From Streptomyces alanosinicus (lineage in GTDB: Bacteria > Actinomycetota > Actinomycetes > Streptomycetales > Streptomycetaceae): a stretch of DNA of 64,000 bases. Made by a program: the position numbers and the translations under genes. The stretch is taken from positions 105,869-169,868 of the forward strand of contig NZ_BMVG01000016.1 of assembly GCF_014650595.1 (NCBI RefSeq), written 5' to 3'. How positions within the stretch are numbered: position 1 is the first letter of the stretch; the number at the start of each line of letters is the position of its first letter. The notes under the pieces are model-generated. The model worked only from the letters and a program-made list of their open reading frames with translations. It searched no databases and was not told where the DNA came from. Positions 1 to 9,922 of the stretch are shown in pieces.

Positions 1-1
1 C

Positions 2-3000
2 AACATGGCCGACTGCCATCCCATCCTCTTCCTGCGGATGATGGACCGGGTGAAGTCGGCGGGCGCCAGGCTGATCGTCGTGGATCCGCGGCGCACCGCC
101 ACCGCCGCCAAGGCCGATCTGTTCCTGCAGCTCAAGCCGGGCACGGACCTCGCGCTGCTCAACGGACTGCTGCACCTGCTGCACGCGGACGGCCACATCG
201 ACCCCGGCTTCGTCGCCGCGCACACCGAGGGCTGGGAGGCGATGCCCGCCTTCCTCGCCGACTACCCGCCCGCCACCGTCGCGGAGATCACCGGCATCCC
301 CGAGGACGACATCCGGGAAGCGGCACGGCTGATCGGCGAGGCGAAGGAGTGGACGAGCTGCTGGACGATGGGCCTGAACCAGTCCACACACGGCACCTGG
401 AACACCAACGCCCTGGTCAACCTGCATCTGGCCACCGGCGCGATCTGCCGTCCCGGCAGCGGCCCCTTCTCCCTCACCGGGCAGCCCAACGCCATGGGCG
501 GCCGGGAGATGGGTTACATGGGGCCGGGACTGCCCGGGCAGCGCTCCGTCCTCGCCGACGCCGACCGCGCCTTCGTCGAGGAGCTGTGGGAGCTGGAGCC
601 GGGCGCGCTACGCGCCGACGGTGTCGGCAAGGGCACGGTCGAGATGTTCCGGAAGCTGGCCGACGGCGACATCAAGGCGTGCTGGATCATCTGCACCAAC
701 CCGGTCGCCTCCGTGGCGAACCGCAAGACGGTCATCGAGGGCCTGGAGGCCGCCGAGTTCGTCGTCACCCAGGATGTGTTCGCCGAGACGGAGACCAACG
801 CGTACGCCGACGTCGTCCTGCCCGGCGCGCTGTGGACCGAGACCGAGGGCGTCCTGATCAACAGCGAGCGCAATGTGACCCTCGCCCGGCCGGCCGCCGA
901 TCCGCCCGGCGAGGCGACGGCGGACTGGCGGATCATCGCCGCCGTGGCCCGTGCCATGGGGTACGAGCAGGGCTTCGCGTACGACAGCGCCGAGGAGGTC
1001 TTCGAGGAGATCAAACGCGCCTGGAACCCGGCGACCGGCTGGGACCTGCGCGGTGTGACCTACGAGAGGCTGCGTGCCACCCCGGTGCAGTGGCCGGCGG
1101 CGACCCAGGACGGACCCGACCGCAATCCGATCCGGTATGTCACGGACGACGGCTCGCCCGTCTTCCCGACCCCGAGCGGACGCGCGGTCTTCCACGCGCG
1201 TCCGCACCTCCCGGCGGCGGAGCTGCCCGACGACGACTTCCCGTACGTCCTCAACACCGGCCGGCTCCAGCACCAGTGGCACACGCTGACCAAGACGGCC
1301 AAGGTGGCCAAGCTGAACAAGCTCGACCCCGGCCCCTTCGTGGAGGTGCACCCGCAGGACGCGGCCGCCCTGGGCCTCAGTGAGGGCGACTCGGTGGAGG
1401 TCGCCTCCCGGCGCGGGCGGGCCGTGCTGCCCGCGGTCGTCACCGACCGGGTGCGGCCGGGCTGCTGTTTCGCGCCGTTCCACTGGAACGACCTGTTCGG
1501 GGAGTATCTGAGCGTCAACGCGGTGACCAGCGACGCCGTCGACCCGCTGTCGTTCCAGCCCGAGTTCAAGGTGTGCGCGGTCGCGCTGACCAAGGTCGCC
1601 ACCCCGGTGACGGTCCGCACCGCGGCTCCGGTGAGCACGGCGGCTTCGGAAAGCATCGCGGCTCCGGTGAGCATCGCGGCTCCGGCGGACACGGCCACCG
1701 AGGTCACCCCGTCCGCCGACGCGTCCACTCTCGCGCCGTTCGGGCTGGATCCCGTGTCACCGCCGGTCCTCGCCGCACATGAACGCCGGTATCTGGTCGG
1801 CTTCCTCGCCGGCATCCCGTCCGGCGCCCCCGGCGTACCGGTGCTGCCGCCCGACGCCCCGTTCAGCCCCGAGCACGCCCTGTGGGTGAACGGCGTACTG
1901 GCCGGGATGTACTCTAGGTCCGAGACGTCCCCCGCCATCGCGCCGGGCGCCGGCGGCTCCCCGCAGCCATCCGTCCCGCTCATGGACGCCCCCGGCCGCC
2001 AGGTCGTGATCCTGTGGGCGTCGCAGACCGGAAACGCGGAGGAGTTCGCGGCCGCGGCGGCGGAGCGGATCGGCGCGCACGGCCATCGCGCCTCCCTCCT
2101 GCCCATGGCGGAGGCGGACGTGCGCACACTGCCGTCCGCATCCGATCTGCTGCTGATCACGAGCACCTTCGGCGACGGCGACGCCCCGGACAACGGCTCC
2201 GGATTCTGGGACGCCCTCGCCTCGCCGGACGCCCCACGCCTGCAGGGCAGGCGCTACGCCGTACTGGCCTTCGGTGACTCCTCCTACGACGACTTCTGCG
2301 GCCACGGCCGCCGCCTGGACCGGCGCATGGCAGAGCTGGACGCGGTACCGCTGGCCCCGCGCACCGACTGCGAGCCGGACTACGAGACCGCGGCGGGAGC
2401 CTGGCTCGACCAGATACTCACCACGCTCAAAGACACCGGGCAGCCGACGCCCGCCACCGCCGTTCCCGCCGCCGCACCCCACGCCACCGTCCCCGCACCC
2501 GCTGCCGCCGCCCGGCCGAGCCGGCCGGCCCCGGTCACCGCCCGGCTCACCGGCAATCGCCTGCTGAGTCTGCCCGGCGCAGGCAAGGAGGTCCGGCGCT
2601 TCACCTTCGACACCCGCGACAGCGACACGCCACTGGTCTACGAGGCCGGGGACGCCCTGGCCGTACACCCGGTGAACCGGCCCGAGCTGGTCACGGAGTG
2701 GCTCGCCGTGACCGGCCTGGACGCCGACGCGACCGTTCAGGTCCTGGGCCCCGGCGCCGTACCGTTCGCCGAGGCCCTGCTGCGCCACCTGGACATCACC
2801 CGCGTCGCCCCCGGCCTGCTGCGCTTCGCCGCCGACCGCACCCGGGACCCGCGCGAGCTGCGCAAGCTGCTGCGGCCGGACAACAAGGGCGAGCTGGCGC
2901 GCTGGTCCTGGGGACGCCAGGCCGTCGACGTACTGGCCGAGTTCGGCATCCGGGCCGGGGCCCAGGAGTGGACCGACCTGCTGGGGCGGCTCCAGCCCCG

Positions 3001-3643
3001 CCTGTACTCCATATGCTCCAGCCCGCTGACCGACCCCCACCTGGTGTCACTGACGGTCTCCGTCGTCCGCTACGAGAACCCGGCCGGCCGGCCCCGTCAC
3101 GGTGTGTGCTCCCCCTTCCTCGCCGATGCCGAGCCCGGCACCCCGGTGCCCGTCCGCGTCCAGCGGGCGCCGCACTTCCGCCCGCCCGCCGACCCGGCCA
3201 CACCGGCCGTGATGATCGGCCCCGGCACCGGCATCGCACCCTTCATGGGCTTCCTGGAGGAACGCCGGGCCCGCGGCCACCGCGCACCGAACTGGCTGTT
3301 CTTCGGCGAACAGCACCGCGCGAGCGACTTCTACTACGAGGAGGAGCTGACCGCGTTCCTCGCCGAGGGCACACTCACCCGCCTGGACACCGCCTTCTCC
3401 CGCGACCAGCGCGCCAAGGTCTACGTCCAGGACCGGATGCGCGAACACGGTCCCCAGCTGTGGTCCTGGCTGCGCGACGGCGCCCACTTCTACGTCTGCG
3501 GCGACGCCTCCCGCATGGCCAAGGATGTCGACCGGGCCCTGCGGGACATCGTCACCGTGCACGGCGGCCTGGACGAGGCCGAGGCGGCCGCCTATGTCGA
3601 ACAGCTCGCGGCCGACAAACGCTACGTGCGCGACGTGTACTGA
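2..3643 (+). CDS. assimilatory nitrate reductase fused to a sulfite-reductase-type flavoprotein (5' partial)
   Basis: Cytoplasmic molybdoenzyme that reduces nitrate to nitrite, with its electron donor module on the same chain. The window opens inside the gene: the frame is open to the first base, and the N-terminal [4Fe-4S] and early molybdopterin regions are missing. Visible in order: rest of the bis-MGD catalytic domain (to about residue 410), the molybdopterin dinucleotide-binding domain (about 420-535), a low-complexity Ala/Pro/Ser linker (540-660), a flavodoxin-like FMN domain starting at WASQTGNAEEF (about 667), a second Pro/Ala linker, then FAD and NADPH modules with RLYSICSSP (about 998), GPGTGIAPF (about 1068) and YVCGDASRMAKDV (about 1162). 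The layout matches the bifunctional nitrate reductase/sulfite reductase flavoprotein alpha family of actinobacteria, which takes electrons directly from NADPH. No frameshift is seen in the visible part. Confidence 0.93.
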   Translation, partial: NMADCHPILFLRMMDRVKSAGARLIVVDPRRTATAAKADLFLQLKPGTDLALLNGLLHLLHADGHIDPGFVAAHTEGWEAMPAFLADYPPATVAEITGIPEDDIREAARLIGEAKEWTSCWTMGLNQSTHGTWNTNALVNLHLATGAICRPGSGPFSLTGQPNAMGGREMGYMGPGLPGQRSVLADADRAFVEELWELEPGALRADGVGKGTVEMFRKLADGDIKACWIICTNPVASVANRKTVIEGLEAAEFVVTQDVFAETETNAYADVVLPGALWTETEGVLINSERNVTLARPAADPPGEATADWRIIAAVARAMGYEQGFAYDSAEEVFEEIKRAWNPATGWDLRGVTYERLRATPVQWPAATQDGPDRNPIRYVTDDGSPVFPTPSGRAVFHARPHLPAAELPDDDFPYVLNTGRLQHQWHTLTKTAKVAKLNKLDPGPFVEVHPQDAAALGLSEGDSVEVASRRGRAVLPAVVTDRVRPGCCFAPFHWNDLFGEYLSVNAVTSDAVDPLSFQPEFKVCAVALTKVATPVTVRTAAPVSTAASESIAAPVSIAAPADTATEVTPSADASTLAPFGLDPVSPPVLAAHERRYLVGFLAGIPSGAPGVPVLPPDAPFSPEHALWVNGVLAGMYSRSETSPAIAPGAGGSPQPSVPLMDAPGRQVVILWASQTGNAEEFAAAAAERIGAHGHRASLLPMAEADVRTLPSASDLLLITSTFGDGDAPDNGSGFWDALASPDAPRLQGRRYAVLAFGDSSYDDFCGHGRRLDRRMAELDAVPLAPRTDCEPDYETAAGAWLDQILTTLKDTGQPTPATAVPAAAPHATVPAPAAAARPSRPAPVTARLTGNRLLSLPGAGKEVRRFTFDTRDSDTPLVYEAGDALAVHPVNRPELVTEWLAVTGLDADATVQVLGPGAVPFAEALLRHLDITRVAPGLLRFAADRTRDPRELRKLLRPDNKGELARWSWGRQAVDVLAEFGIRAGAQEWTDLLGRLQPRLYSICSSPLTDPHLVSLTVSVVRYENPAGRPRHGVCSPFLADAEPGTPVPVRVQRAPHFRPPADPATPAVMIGPGTGIAPFMGFLEERRARGHRAPNWLFFGEQHRASDFYYEEELTAFLAEGTLTRLDTAFSRDQRAKVYVQDRMREHGPQLWSWLRDGAHFYVCGDASRMAKDVDRALRDIVTVHGGLDEAEAAAYVEQLAADKRYVRDVY

Positions 3644-3752
3644 CCGACCCGCGCGGCACCCCGATGCCCGGCTCCGGGACGCGGGGGACTAGCGTCGTCC
3701 CGTTGTGGATCCGAACGGGTTCTTCCGTGTCGGGCCGAAGGAGGACGATTGC

Positions 3753-4769
3753 ATGGATGGTCGCGCGATGACCGAACTGTCGGCCGGCCGGCTACCGGAG
3801 CTGACCACGGGACGTCTGCTGACCACATGGCACCTGGACGTCCCCGCGCTGCTGCTGGTCATCGCCCTGGGCGCGCTCTACGGCTGGGGCGTCGCGCGGC
3901 TGCGCCGACGCGGCGAGCCCTGGCCGCCCGCCCGGGTCCTCGCGTTCGCGCTGCTCGGGCTGGGCGGGCTCGTGGTGGCCACGATGTCCGCCCTGGCCGT
4001 CTACGACCATGAGCTGTTCTGGCCGGCGGCCGTGCAGAACATCCTCCTCGACCTCGTCGCCCCCCTGGGCCTGGCCCTCGGTGACCCGCTCCGGCTCGCG
4101 GTCGAGGCGCTGCCGGAACGGGCCGCGGGGCGGGTGCGCCGGGCCATGACCGGGCGGCCGGTGCGGATCCTGACGTTTCCCCTGGTCAGTACGGCCCTGG
4201 TGCTCGCCACCGAGCTGACGGTGTACTTCACGCCGTACTTCGAGACCGCCCTGCGCGTGGGCTGGCTGCACGAGCTGATGTATCTGCACCTGCTCGTGGC
4301 CGGCTGTCTCTTCGTCGTACCGATGCTGACCCATGAAGAGGCGCTGCCCCGCTGGTGCACCCACCCGGTGCGGGCGGCGCTGGTCTTCCTGGACGGCATC
4401 GTCGACGCCGTCCCGGGAGTGGTGGTGATGACCCACGGCACCCTGATCGCGGGCGCCTGGTACCTGCATCACGCGCCCACCTGGTCCCCGGACGTCCGGC
4501 ACGACCAGCAGCTCGGCGGCGGGGCGATGCTCAGCATCGCCGAACTGGTCGCGCTGCCCTTCCTGCTGGCCCTGCTCTTCCAGTGGGCGCGCGCGGAGCG
4601 CGTGCAGACCGCGGCCCTCGACCGCCGCCTCGACGCCGAACTCGCCCCCGTCGTGACGCCCGCGCCGGACCACGGCCAGGATCCGGCGCCCGAACGCGTA
4701 CGGCCCTGGTGGGAGACCGAGCAGAACGAGGTGGCGGCACGGATCCGGAGCCAGCACCGGGAGAAGTGA
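3753..4769 (+). CDS. CtaG-like cytochrome c oxidase assembly membrane protein
   Basis: Polytopic membrane protein of the caa3 CtaG family, which assists copper-dependent assembly of cytochrome oxidase; in actinobacteria the exact role is less certain. About seven hydrophobic segments run from residue 20 to 285. Family-like features include AVYDHELFWPAAVQN after the second segment, WLHELMYLHLLVAGCLF, and GVVVMTHGTLIAG with conserved His residues, followed by a charged hydrophilic tail. The start at 3753 is preferred because AAGGAGG at 3738-3744 lies 8 bases upstream; an upstream in-frame ATG at 3705 lacks such a site. It lies 109 bases after the nitrate reductase and 84 bases before a response regulator on the same strand. 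Confidence 0.82.
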   Translation: MDGRAMTELSAGRLPELTTGRLLTTWHLDVPALLLVIALGALYGWGVARLRRRGEPWPPARVLAFALLGLGGLVVATMSALAVYDHELFWPAAVQNILLDLVAPLGLALGDPLRLAVEALPERAAGRVRRAMTGRPVRILTFPLVSTALVLATELTVYFTPYFETALRVGWLHELMYLHLLVAGCLFVVPMLTHEEALPRWCTHPVRAALVFLDGIVDAVPGVVVMTHGTLIAGAWYLHHAPTWSPDVRHDQQLGGGAMLSIAELVALPFLLALLFQWARAERVQTAALDRRLDAELAPVVTPAPDHGQDPAPERVRPWWETEQNEVAARIRSQHREK

Positions 4770-4853
4770 CCGGCACACCGCGCTCCCGCCACGCCCGGGC
4801 CGGGACCGGACGGGACGTACTCTGACCGGGCGATGAGGAGGGTGGGAGGGCGC

Positions 4854-5558
4854 ATGAAGGACACCGCGTGCCCTGGGGCGGTGCTGGTCGTCGACGACGA
4901 CGCGGCGATCCGGCGCTCGCTGGAGCGTGGCCTGAGACTGAACGGCTTCGTGGTGCGGACCGCCGCCGACGGACCCGAGGCGCTCGCCGCGATCGAGCGG
5001 ACCCCGCCCGACGTCCTGGTGCTCGACGTGTCGATGCCCGCCATGAGCGGAATCGAGGTGTGCGCCCGGCTGCGCGGCGCCGGCCGCGACCTGCCGGTGC
5101 TCATGCTCTCCGCCCTGGACGAGACCGCCGACCGTATCGCCGGACTCCAGGCGGGCGGCGACGACTACCTGGTCAAACCGTTCGCGCTGCAGGAGCTGGT
5201 GCTGCGGCTGCACGCGCTGCTGCGCCGCAGGCCACCCGCCGACCGAGCGGTGCTGCGGGTCGCGGACCTGGTGATCGACCCGGCGGCGCGCACCGCCGAG
5301 CGGGCCGGCCGCCCGCTGGAGCTGACCCGCCGTGAGTTCGAACTCCTCCAGGTGCTCGCCCGTAACACCGGACTGGTCCTCACCCGCGACCAGCTCCTCG
5401 AACGCGTCTGGGGCTACGACTTCGACGTGCGCACCGACGCCGTCGACACATTCGTCAGCTATCTACGGCGCAAACTGGAGGCGGACGGACAGGCCCGGCT
5501 GATCCACACCGTGCGCGGGGTCGGCTTCGTGCTCAGGGAACCCCGGGACACGCCGTGA
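4854..5558 (+). CDS. OmpR/PhoB-family response regulator
   Basis: DNA-binding response regulator of about 234 residues. The receiver domain shows an acidic pocket (VVDDDAAIRRS, about residues 11-20), the phospho-acceptor Asp58 in VLVLDVSMP, and the conserved Lys in DDYLVKPFALQEL. The C-terminal winged helix is complete (ELTRREFELLQVL, then DTFVSYLRRKLE and TVRGVGFVLRE). ATG at 4854 is taken as start; an ATG at 4833 is also possible, since GGAGGG lies only 3 bases before 4854 while GAGGAGG lies 11 bases before it. The gene overlaps the next one by four bases (GTGA at 5555-5558), so regulator and kinase are translationally coupled. MprA/CutR-like regulators are the closest family by pattern; the target is unknown. 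Confidence 0.9.
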   Translation: MKDTACPGAVLVVDDDAAIRRSLERGLRLNGFVVRTAADGPEALAAIERTPPDVLVLDVSMPAMSGIEVCARLRGAGRDLPVLMLSALDETADRIAGLQAGGDDYLVKPFALQELVLRLHALLRRRPPADRAVLRVADLVIDPAARTAERAGRPLELTRREFELLQVLARNTGLVLTRDQLLERVWGYDFDVRTDAVDTFVSYLRRKLEADGQARLIHTVRGVGFVLREPRDTP

Positions 5559-7012
5559 GACTCTCCACCCGTATCGGCCTCGCCGTCGGCTGCACCGTGC
5601 CGCTGCTGGTGCTGGGCTCCGGCTGGCTGCTGCTGCATCTGGTCGCCCGTGACCTGCACCGCGCAGAGGACCAGCATCTGCGGCAGCGGGCCACCGCCGT
5701 CGCCAAGGACGCCCGGTCGCTGCTGCGAGCCTCCGAGAACGGCCGGCCCAAGGTCGCCGACACCAGGGAACGCCGGCTGTTCAGCGCGGCCCTCGACGTC
5801 GGCGTACGCGTGGTCGCACCGGACGCCGACTTCAGCGGCGGCCCTCAGCCCGGCCCGTCCGTGACGCTCCCGGCACGGACCGCCGGTCCGGTCACCGTCC
5901 GTGACGGCGCCCGCAGCTGGCGGGCCCTGGCCCGGCCTCTGCGGGGCACCACCGGCACCCTGTGGGTCTTCTCGCCCGACACCGCCGATCGCACCCAGCT
6001 CCAGCTCGTGCGCGGCCGGGTGAACCTGACCGCGTTGCTCGCCGCACCCCTGTCCGGTCTGCTCGCCTGGGGTATGGCCGCCGGTGTGAGCGCACCGCTG
6101 CGGCGCCTGACCCGCCGCACCGCCGGCCTCGACCCGCGCATCAGCAGCGTCCGGCCGGACGACCGGCGCAGCGGGGTGACCGAGGTCGACGAACTGTCCG
6201 CCACCGTACGAACCGTCCTCGCCCGCTACGACGAACAGGCCGCCCGCACCGCCGAGGCCCTCGACACCGCCCGGTCCTTCTCCTCCGCCGCGGCGCACGA
6301 ACTGCGCACCCCGCTGATGAGCATGGGCACCAACCTCGACATCCTCGCCGACCACCCGGACCTGCCGGGACCCGACCGGACCGAGGTCCTCGACGATCTG
6401 CGCCGCGAACACGCCCGGCTGCTGGGCCTGCTGGTGATGCTGCGCGAGCTGGGCCGCGGGGACCTGGTGGAGGCGGAGGCGTTCGGCCAGGTCGACCTGG
6501 CCGATGTCGCGGACGCGGCCGTCGCCGAGGCCCGCCGCCGCGCCCCGGACGCCGAGATCGCCCTGGACGCCGCCCCCGGACTCACGGTGCACGGCTGGGA
6601 GCCGGGCCTGAGACTGCTGCTGGACAACCTGCTCGGCAACGCCCTGGCGCACGGCCGGGATCCGCGCGGCCGGGCGAGGGTCCGGGTGGGTGTGCGCGCG
6701 ACGGCGGACCATGTGCTGATCACCGTGGCCGACCACGGGCCCGGTGTGCCGCCCGAGGCCCGGGAGAGGATCTTCGAGCGGTTCCGGCGCGGCCCGGACA
6801 GCGCGGGCTCGGGACTCGGCCTCACCCTTGTCGCGCAGCAGGCGGCCCTGCACCGGGGCAGCGTCACGGTGACGGACGGACCGGACGGCCTCGGCGCCCG
6901 CTTCGAGGCACGGCTGCCCTCGGACGGCGGCGGGCTGCCGCACCGACGGGACTGGCTGATCGGCACAGCCGGGGCGAACCGGTCACAGAGTTTCCCCAAA
7001 GACACTCCCTAG
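5555..7012 (+). CDS. sensor histidine kinase, partner of the upstream OmpR regulator
   Basis: Membrane sensor kinase of 485 residues starting at GTG inside the stop codon of the regulator gene. Two transmembrane helices (about 4-24 and 150-172) bracket a short extracytoplasmic domain, followed by HAMP, a HisKA dimerisation domain with phospho-acceptor His near residue 248 (AAAHELRTPLMSM), and an HATPase domain with the N box LLDNLLGNALAHG, G1 motif DHGPGVPPEARERIF and G2 motif GSGLGLTLV. All catalytic motifs look intact. The signal is unknown. The stop lies 56 bases before a small secreted-protein gene, which may be a target or an operon member. Confidence 0.92.
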   Translation: MRLSTRIGLAVGCTVPLLVLGSGWLLLHLVARDLHRAEDQHLRQRATAVAKDARSLLRASENGRPKVADTRERRLFSAALDVGVRVVAPDADFSGGPQPGPSVTLPARTAGPVTVRDGARSWRALARPLRGTTGTLWVFSPDTADRTQLQLVRGRVNLTALLAAPLSGLLAWGMAAGVSAPLRRLTRRTAGLDPRISSVRPDDRRSGVTEVDELSATVRTVLARYDEQAARTAEALDTARSFSSAAAHELRTPLMSMGTNLDILADHPDLPGPDRTEVLDDLRREHARLLGLLVMLRELGRGDLVEAEAFGQVDLADVADAAVAEARRRAPDAEIALDAAPGLTVHGWEPGLRLLLDNLLGNALAHGRDPRGRARVRVGVRATADHVLITVADHGPGVPPEARERIFERFRRGPDSAGSGLGLTLVAQQAALHRGSVTVTDGPDGLGARFEARLPSDGGGLPHRRDWLIGTAGANRSQSFPKDTP

Positions 7013-7068
7013 CCTCCGTCACGACGGACGGACGACCTGGCCGTCCGGGGAAGTGAACGGAGAGGCAG

Positions 7069-7500
7069 ATGGACGTACGACGAGGGACGCGCACGCTGTT
7101 CGCGGGGCTCGCCGTGACAGCGGTCCTGGCCGGCACGACGGCGGCGGCCGCCGCGGCCGACGCCACACCCGGTGCCACGCCGGCCGCCGGCACGGCCGGC
7201 GCGAAGCCGGCCGGGGACGGGGCGCACGCGCTGTGCAAGCGGGCACCGAGGATCGAGCGCCGTATCGCACGGGCCCTGAAGCGGATCGACGCCGGGGCCG
7301 GGACGCGTGGCTCGGTGGCGCGGCTGCAGAAGCGCGTCGACAACGCGAAGAAGGCCGGCCACAGCGAGATCGCCGCCTATCTGCAGAACCGGCTGGACTT
7401 CCGCACATCGCTGCGGACGAATCTGGAGCAGCGCCAGAAGGACCTGGCGTCCGTCAAGACCTGGTGCCGGGCCAACGACAGCGGGAAGGCGACCAGTTGA
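7069..7500 (+). CDS. small secreted protein of unknown function
   Basis: A 143-residue protein with a Sec signal peptide (positively charged MDVRRGTR, hydrophobic core, then an Ala-rich cleavage zone around residues 25-32). The mature part is basic and helical with two Cys (CKRAPRIER near 57 and TWCRAND near 133) that could form a disulphide. The start has a good ribosome-binding site (GGAGAGG, 7059-7065). Its stop overlaps the ATG of the following lipoprotein gene (TGATG at 7498-7502), so the two are co-translated. The family is common in Streptomyces next to two-component genes, but no function is assigned. Confidence 0.8.
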   Translation: MDVRRGTRTLFAGLAVTAVLAGTTAAAAAADATPGATPAAGTAGAKPAGDGAHALCKRAPRIERRIARALKRIDAGAGTRGSVARLQKRVDNAKKAGHSEIAAYLQNRLDFRTSLRTNLEQRQKDLASVKTWCRANDSGKATS

Positions 7501-7721
7501 TGCGGGCCGGGCGCCTGGCTCTCGCGGCGACGGCGATCGCCGCGCTGGTGGCGTGTACCGCGGGCTGTGCCCACCACGACGGTGCCTCCTCGAACGCACC
7601 GTCCGGCGCATCGCCCTCCGTCCAGCCCTCGCAACTTGCCCAGATGCAGAGGAAGGTGGACGCGGCCGAGTCCGCGGCCGCCGCGGCGGACCGGGACGCG
7701 ACCAGCACCGCCGACCGCTGA
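7500..7721 (+). CDS. small lipoprotein
   Basis: A 73-residue protein whose ATG overlaps the stop of the upstream secreted-protein gene. The N-terminus is a lipoprotein signal: MRAGRLALAATA, then LVAC with the candidate lipidated Cys19 (a second Cys at 23 in TAGC is an alternative). The rest is short, Ser/Ala-rich and ends in a helical stretch rich in Ala and Asp. The overlap and matching reading direction suggest a two-gene export unit anchored at the outer face of the membrane. A strong hairpin follows the stop. Function unknown. Confidence 0.72.
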   Translation: MRAGRLALAATAIAALVACTAGCAHHDGASSNAPSGASPSVQPSQLAQMQRKVDAAESAAAAADRDATSTADR

Positions 7722-7726
7722 CCCCC

Positions 7727-7754
7727 GCGGGGAGCGCTGCTCGGCGCTCCCCGC
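7727..7754 (+). terminator. hairpin terminator after the lipoprotein gene
   Basis: A perfect 11-bp stem (GCGGGGAGCGC with GCGCTCCCCGC) and a 6-base loop begins six bases after the stop codon at 7721. It has no T-run, which is usual for high-GC actinobacteria. It probably ends the unit that starts at 7069. Confidence 0.7.
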
Positions 7755-7951
7755 ACACGGGGCCCACGGAGCCTGTGACCAGGGGTGTCAGCATCCCGTC
7801 AGCGTCGCTGCGCTCGCCGTCAGCGTCCCGTCAGGGGTGTCCGGAGACAGGGGGCCGCGGGCGTACCGTCGTCGAGTCCCGAGCGCCTTCCCGCGTCCGG
7901 GGCACGCGACCTCGCCCTGCGAACGACCCCGGATCCTCCAGGAGGCATCCC

Positions 7952-8385
7952 ATGACAGAACTTCTGTGCGGCGAAGACCCGGAGCCTTCCGATCGGTTCC
8001 CGGCCGCCCCCTGTTCGTTCCGGTCCGGCCGGGTCCCGCCGGGTGCGCGACCCGGCTGTTCCGCACCCCGCTCGGCGAGCGTACGGCCGTGGCCTTCACC
8101 TCCGAGCACGCTCTCACCGCCACCCTCGGCCCCGGTCAGGCATGGATCAGGCTCGCCGAGCCCGCGCTGCGCGCCCTGACCGCTCCCCTCGGTGTCACCA
8201 CCGTGACCGTCGACCCCCGGTTCTCCGCCCCGGCGCCGACCCGCACCGAGGACGTCTCCCGCCGTCCGTGGGGCAGCTCCGAGACCGCCCCGCGCCAGGG
8301 CTGGTGGGATCCGCAGGCGGTCGGGGTGCTCCGGGTGACCGGCGCCGCGGCCCTGATCTCGGCGCTGTCGATGTGGCTGGGCTGA
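7952..8385 (+). pseudogene. SAV_915-family protein, one-base frameshift near 8007-8011
   Basis: The start at 7952 has a strong ribosome-binding site (AGGAGG) and encodes MTELLCGEDPEPSDRFPAAP. The reading then continues in another frame as PLFVPVRPGPAG and on to VTTVTVDPRF, which matches the usual continuous order of SAV_915-family proteins of Streptomyces. The switch falls in a run of five C at 8007-8011, where one C appears to be missing. The downstream half continues to a normal stop at 8385 with a hydrophobic C-terminal segment. Either the gene is disrupted or the base is a sequencing error in the C run. SAV_915 proteins have no established biochemical function. Confidence 0.7.
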
Positions 8386-8477
8386 GCGCCGGCCGGCGGC
8401 TTCCCCTCGGCCCGCCCGCAGAGAGGCTGCGGCAAGGCCCCCGGTCGAGGACTCCCGGCCGCGCCGCACCCGGAGGG

Positions 8478-9056
8478 TCAGGCGCCGGGTGCCCCCGTGC
8501 GCAGGCCGGCCATCACCAGGTCGAGCAGCCGGGTGGCGCGGGTTCGCCAGTCCTCGGCCGGGTCGAGCTGCCACAGGCCCGCGATGGCGAGGAAGAAGTC
8601 GTCCGCGGTGACTCCGGGCCGGATGGTGCCGGCTTCCTCGTTGGCCCGCAGGAGCAGTTCCGCCGCCGCCGTCACCCGCGTGTGGGGCGGCTTCGCCGGT
8701 CCGCCCGGGCCGCCGGTGACCTGCCGGATCGCGCCGGCCAGCCCGGCCTTCGCCATGGCGAACTCGGCGAGCCGGTCCATCCAGGCGCGCAGCGCCTCGT
8801 CGGGTGCCCGCGTCCGGAGCAGCTGTGTCGCGCTGTCGGCGACCTGCTGCATCTCATGGCGGTAGATCTCCAGGACGAGCGATTCGCGGTTGGGGAAGTT
8901 GCGGTAGAACGTCCCCTGACCGACGCCGGCCTTCTTCGCGATCACGCTCAGCGGGGCGTCCGCGCACCGCGACAGCTCGGTGAGCGCCACGTCCAGGATG
9001 CGCTCGCGGTTGCGCTGCGCGTCCGAGCGCCGGGGTGAGTCCTGCTGCTGAGGCAC
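8478..9056 (-). CDS. TetR/AcrR-family repressor of the divergent molybdenum oxidoreductase operon
   Basis: A 192-residue regulator starting with GTG. The N-terminal helix-turn-helix is clear (RERILDVALTELSR then SVIAKKAGVGQGTFYRNFPNRESLV, about residues 17-60). The C-terminal ligand domain resembles the TetR subfamily with the ending LAIAGLWQLDPAEDW. It is transcribed away from the aldehyde oxidoreductase genes and shares with them a 284-base region holding two identical CGGACAGCTGTCCG palindromes, one close to its own start. Autoregulation and repression of the oxidoreductase operon, relieved by an aldehyde or aromatic ligand, are inferred from this layout. Confidence 0.87.
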   Translation of the reverse strand: MPQQQDSPRRSDAQRNRERILDVALTELSRCADAPLSVIAKKAGVGQGTFYRNFPNRESLVLEIYRHEMQQVADSATQLLRTRAPDEALRAWMDRLAEFAMAKAGLAGAIRQVTGGPGGPAKPPHTRVTAAAELLLRANEEAGTIRPGVTADDFFLAIAGLWQLDPAEDWRTRATRLLDLVMAGLRTGAPGA

Positions 9057-9100
9057 TCGTCCTCCTCGAGGGTTCGTGGCCGAACCTCGCCCTTGCTAAC

Positions 9101-9146
9101 CGGACAGCTGTCCGTTACGTTTTCAGAGGTAGCGGACAGCTGTCCG
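9101..9146. promoter_or_regulatory. twin 14-bp operator palindromes between TetR gene and oxidoreductase operon
   Basis: CGGACAGCTGTCCG occurs perfectly at 9101-9114 and again at 9133-9146, with centres 32 bp apart (about three helical turns). Identical paired palindromes in a divergent region beside a TetR gene are the expected operator layout. The remaining leader to 9341 holds no other clear signal. Confidence 0.8.
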
Positions 9147-9340
9147 GATGCGTCCACGATAGCGGTGGACACGACCCTACGGCAGCCCGCAGATGCCACC
9201 TTTTTCGGCCCCCGTATCCCGCATATGCGCCTCACCCGCGGCACAGACCCGCACGACGCACTCCCCGCGCGGCCCGGAACCCGGCCGCCGGACCCCTTCC
9301 GTCTGTCCTGGCTGTCCTGGAAATGCGAAAGAAGCTACTC

Positions 9341-9918
<578 letters not shown>

Positions 9919-9922
<4 letters not shown>

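Noticed and set aside
3792..5213. 473-codon antisense frame across CtaG and regulator genes
   Set aside because: Spans two real genes and their spacer, rich in Gln/His/Gly/Arg with no known domain.
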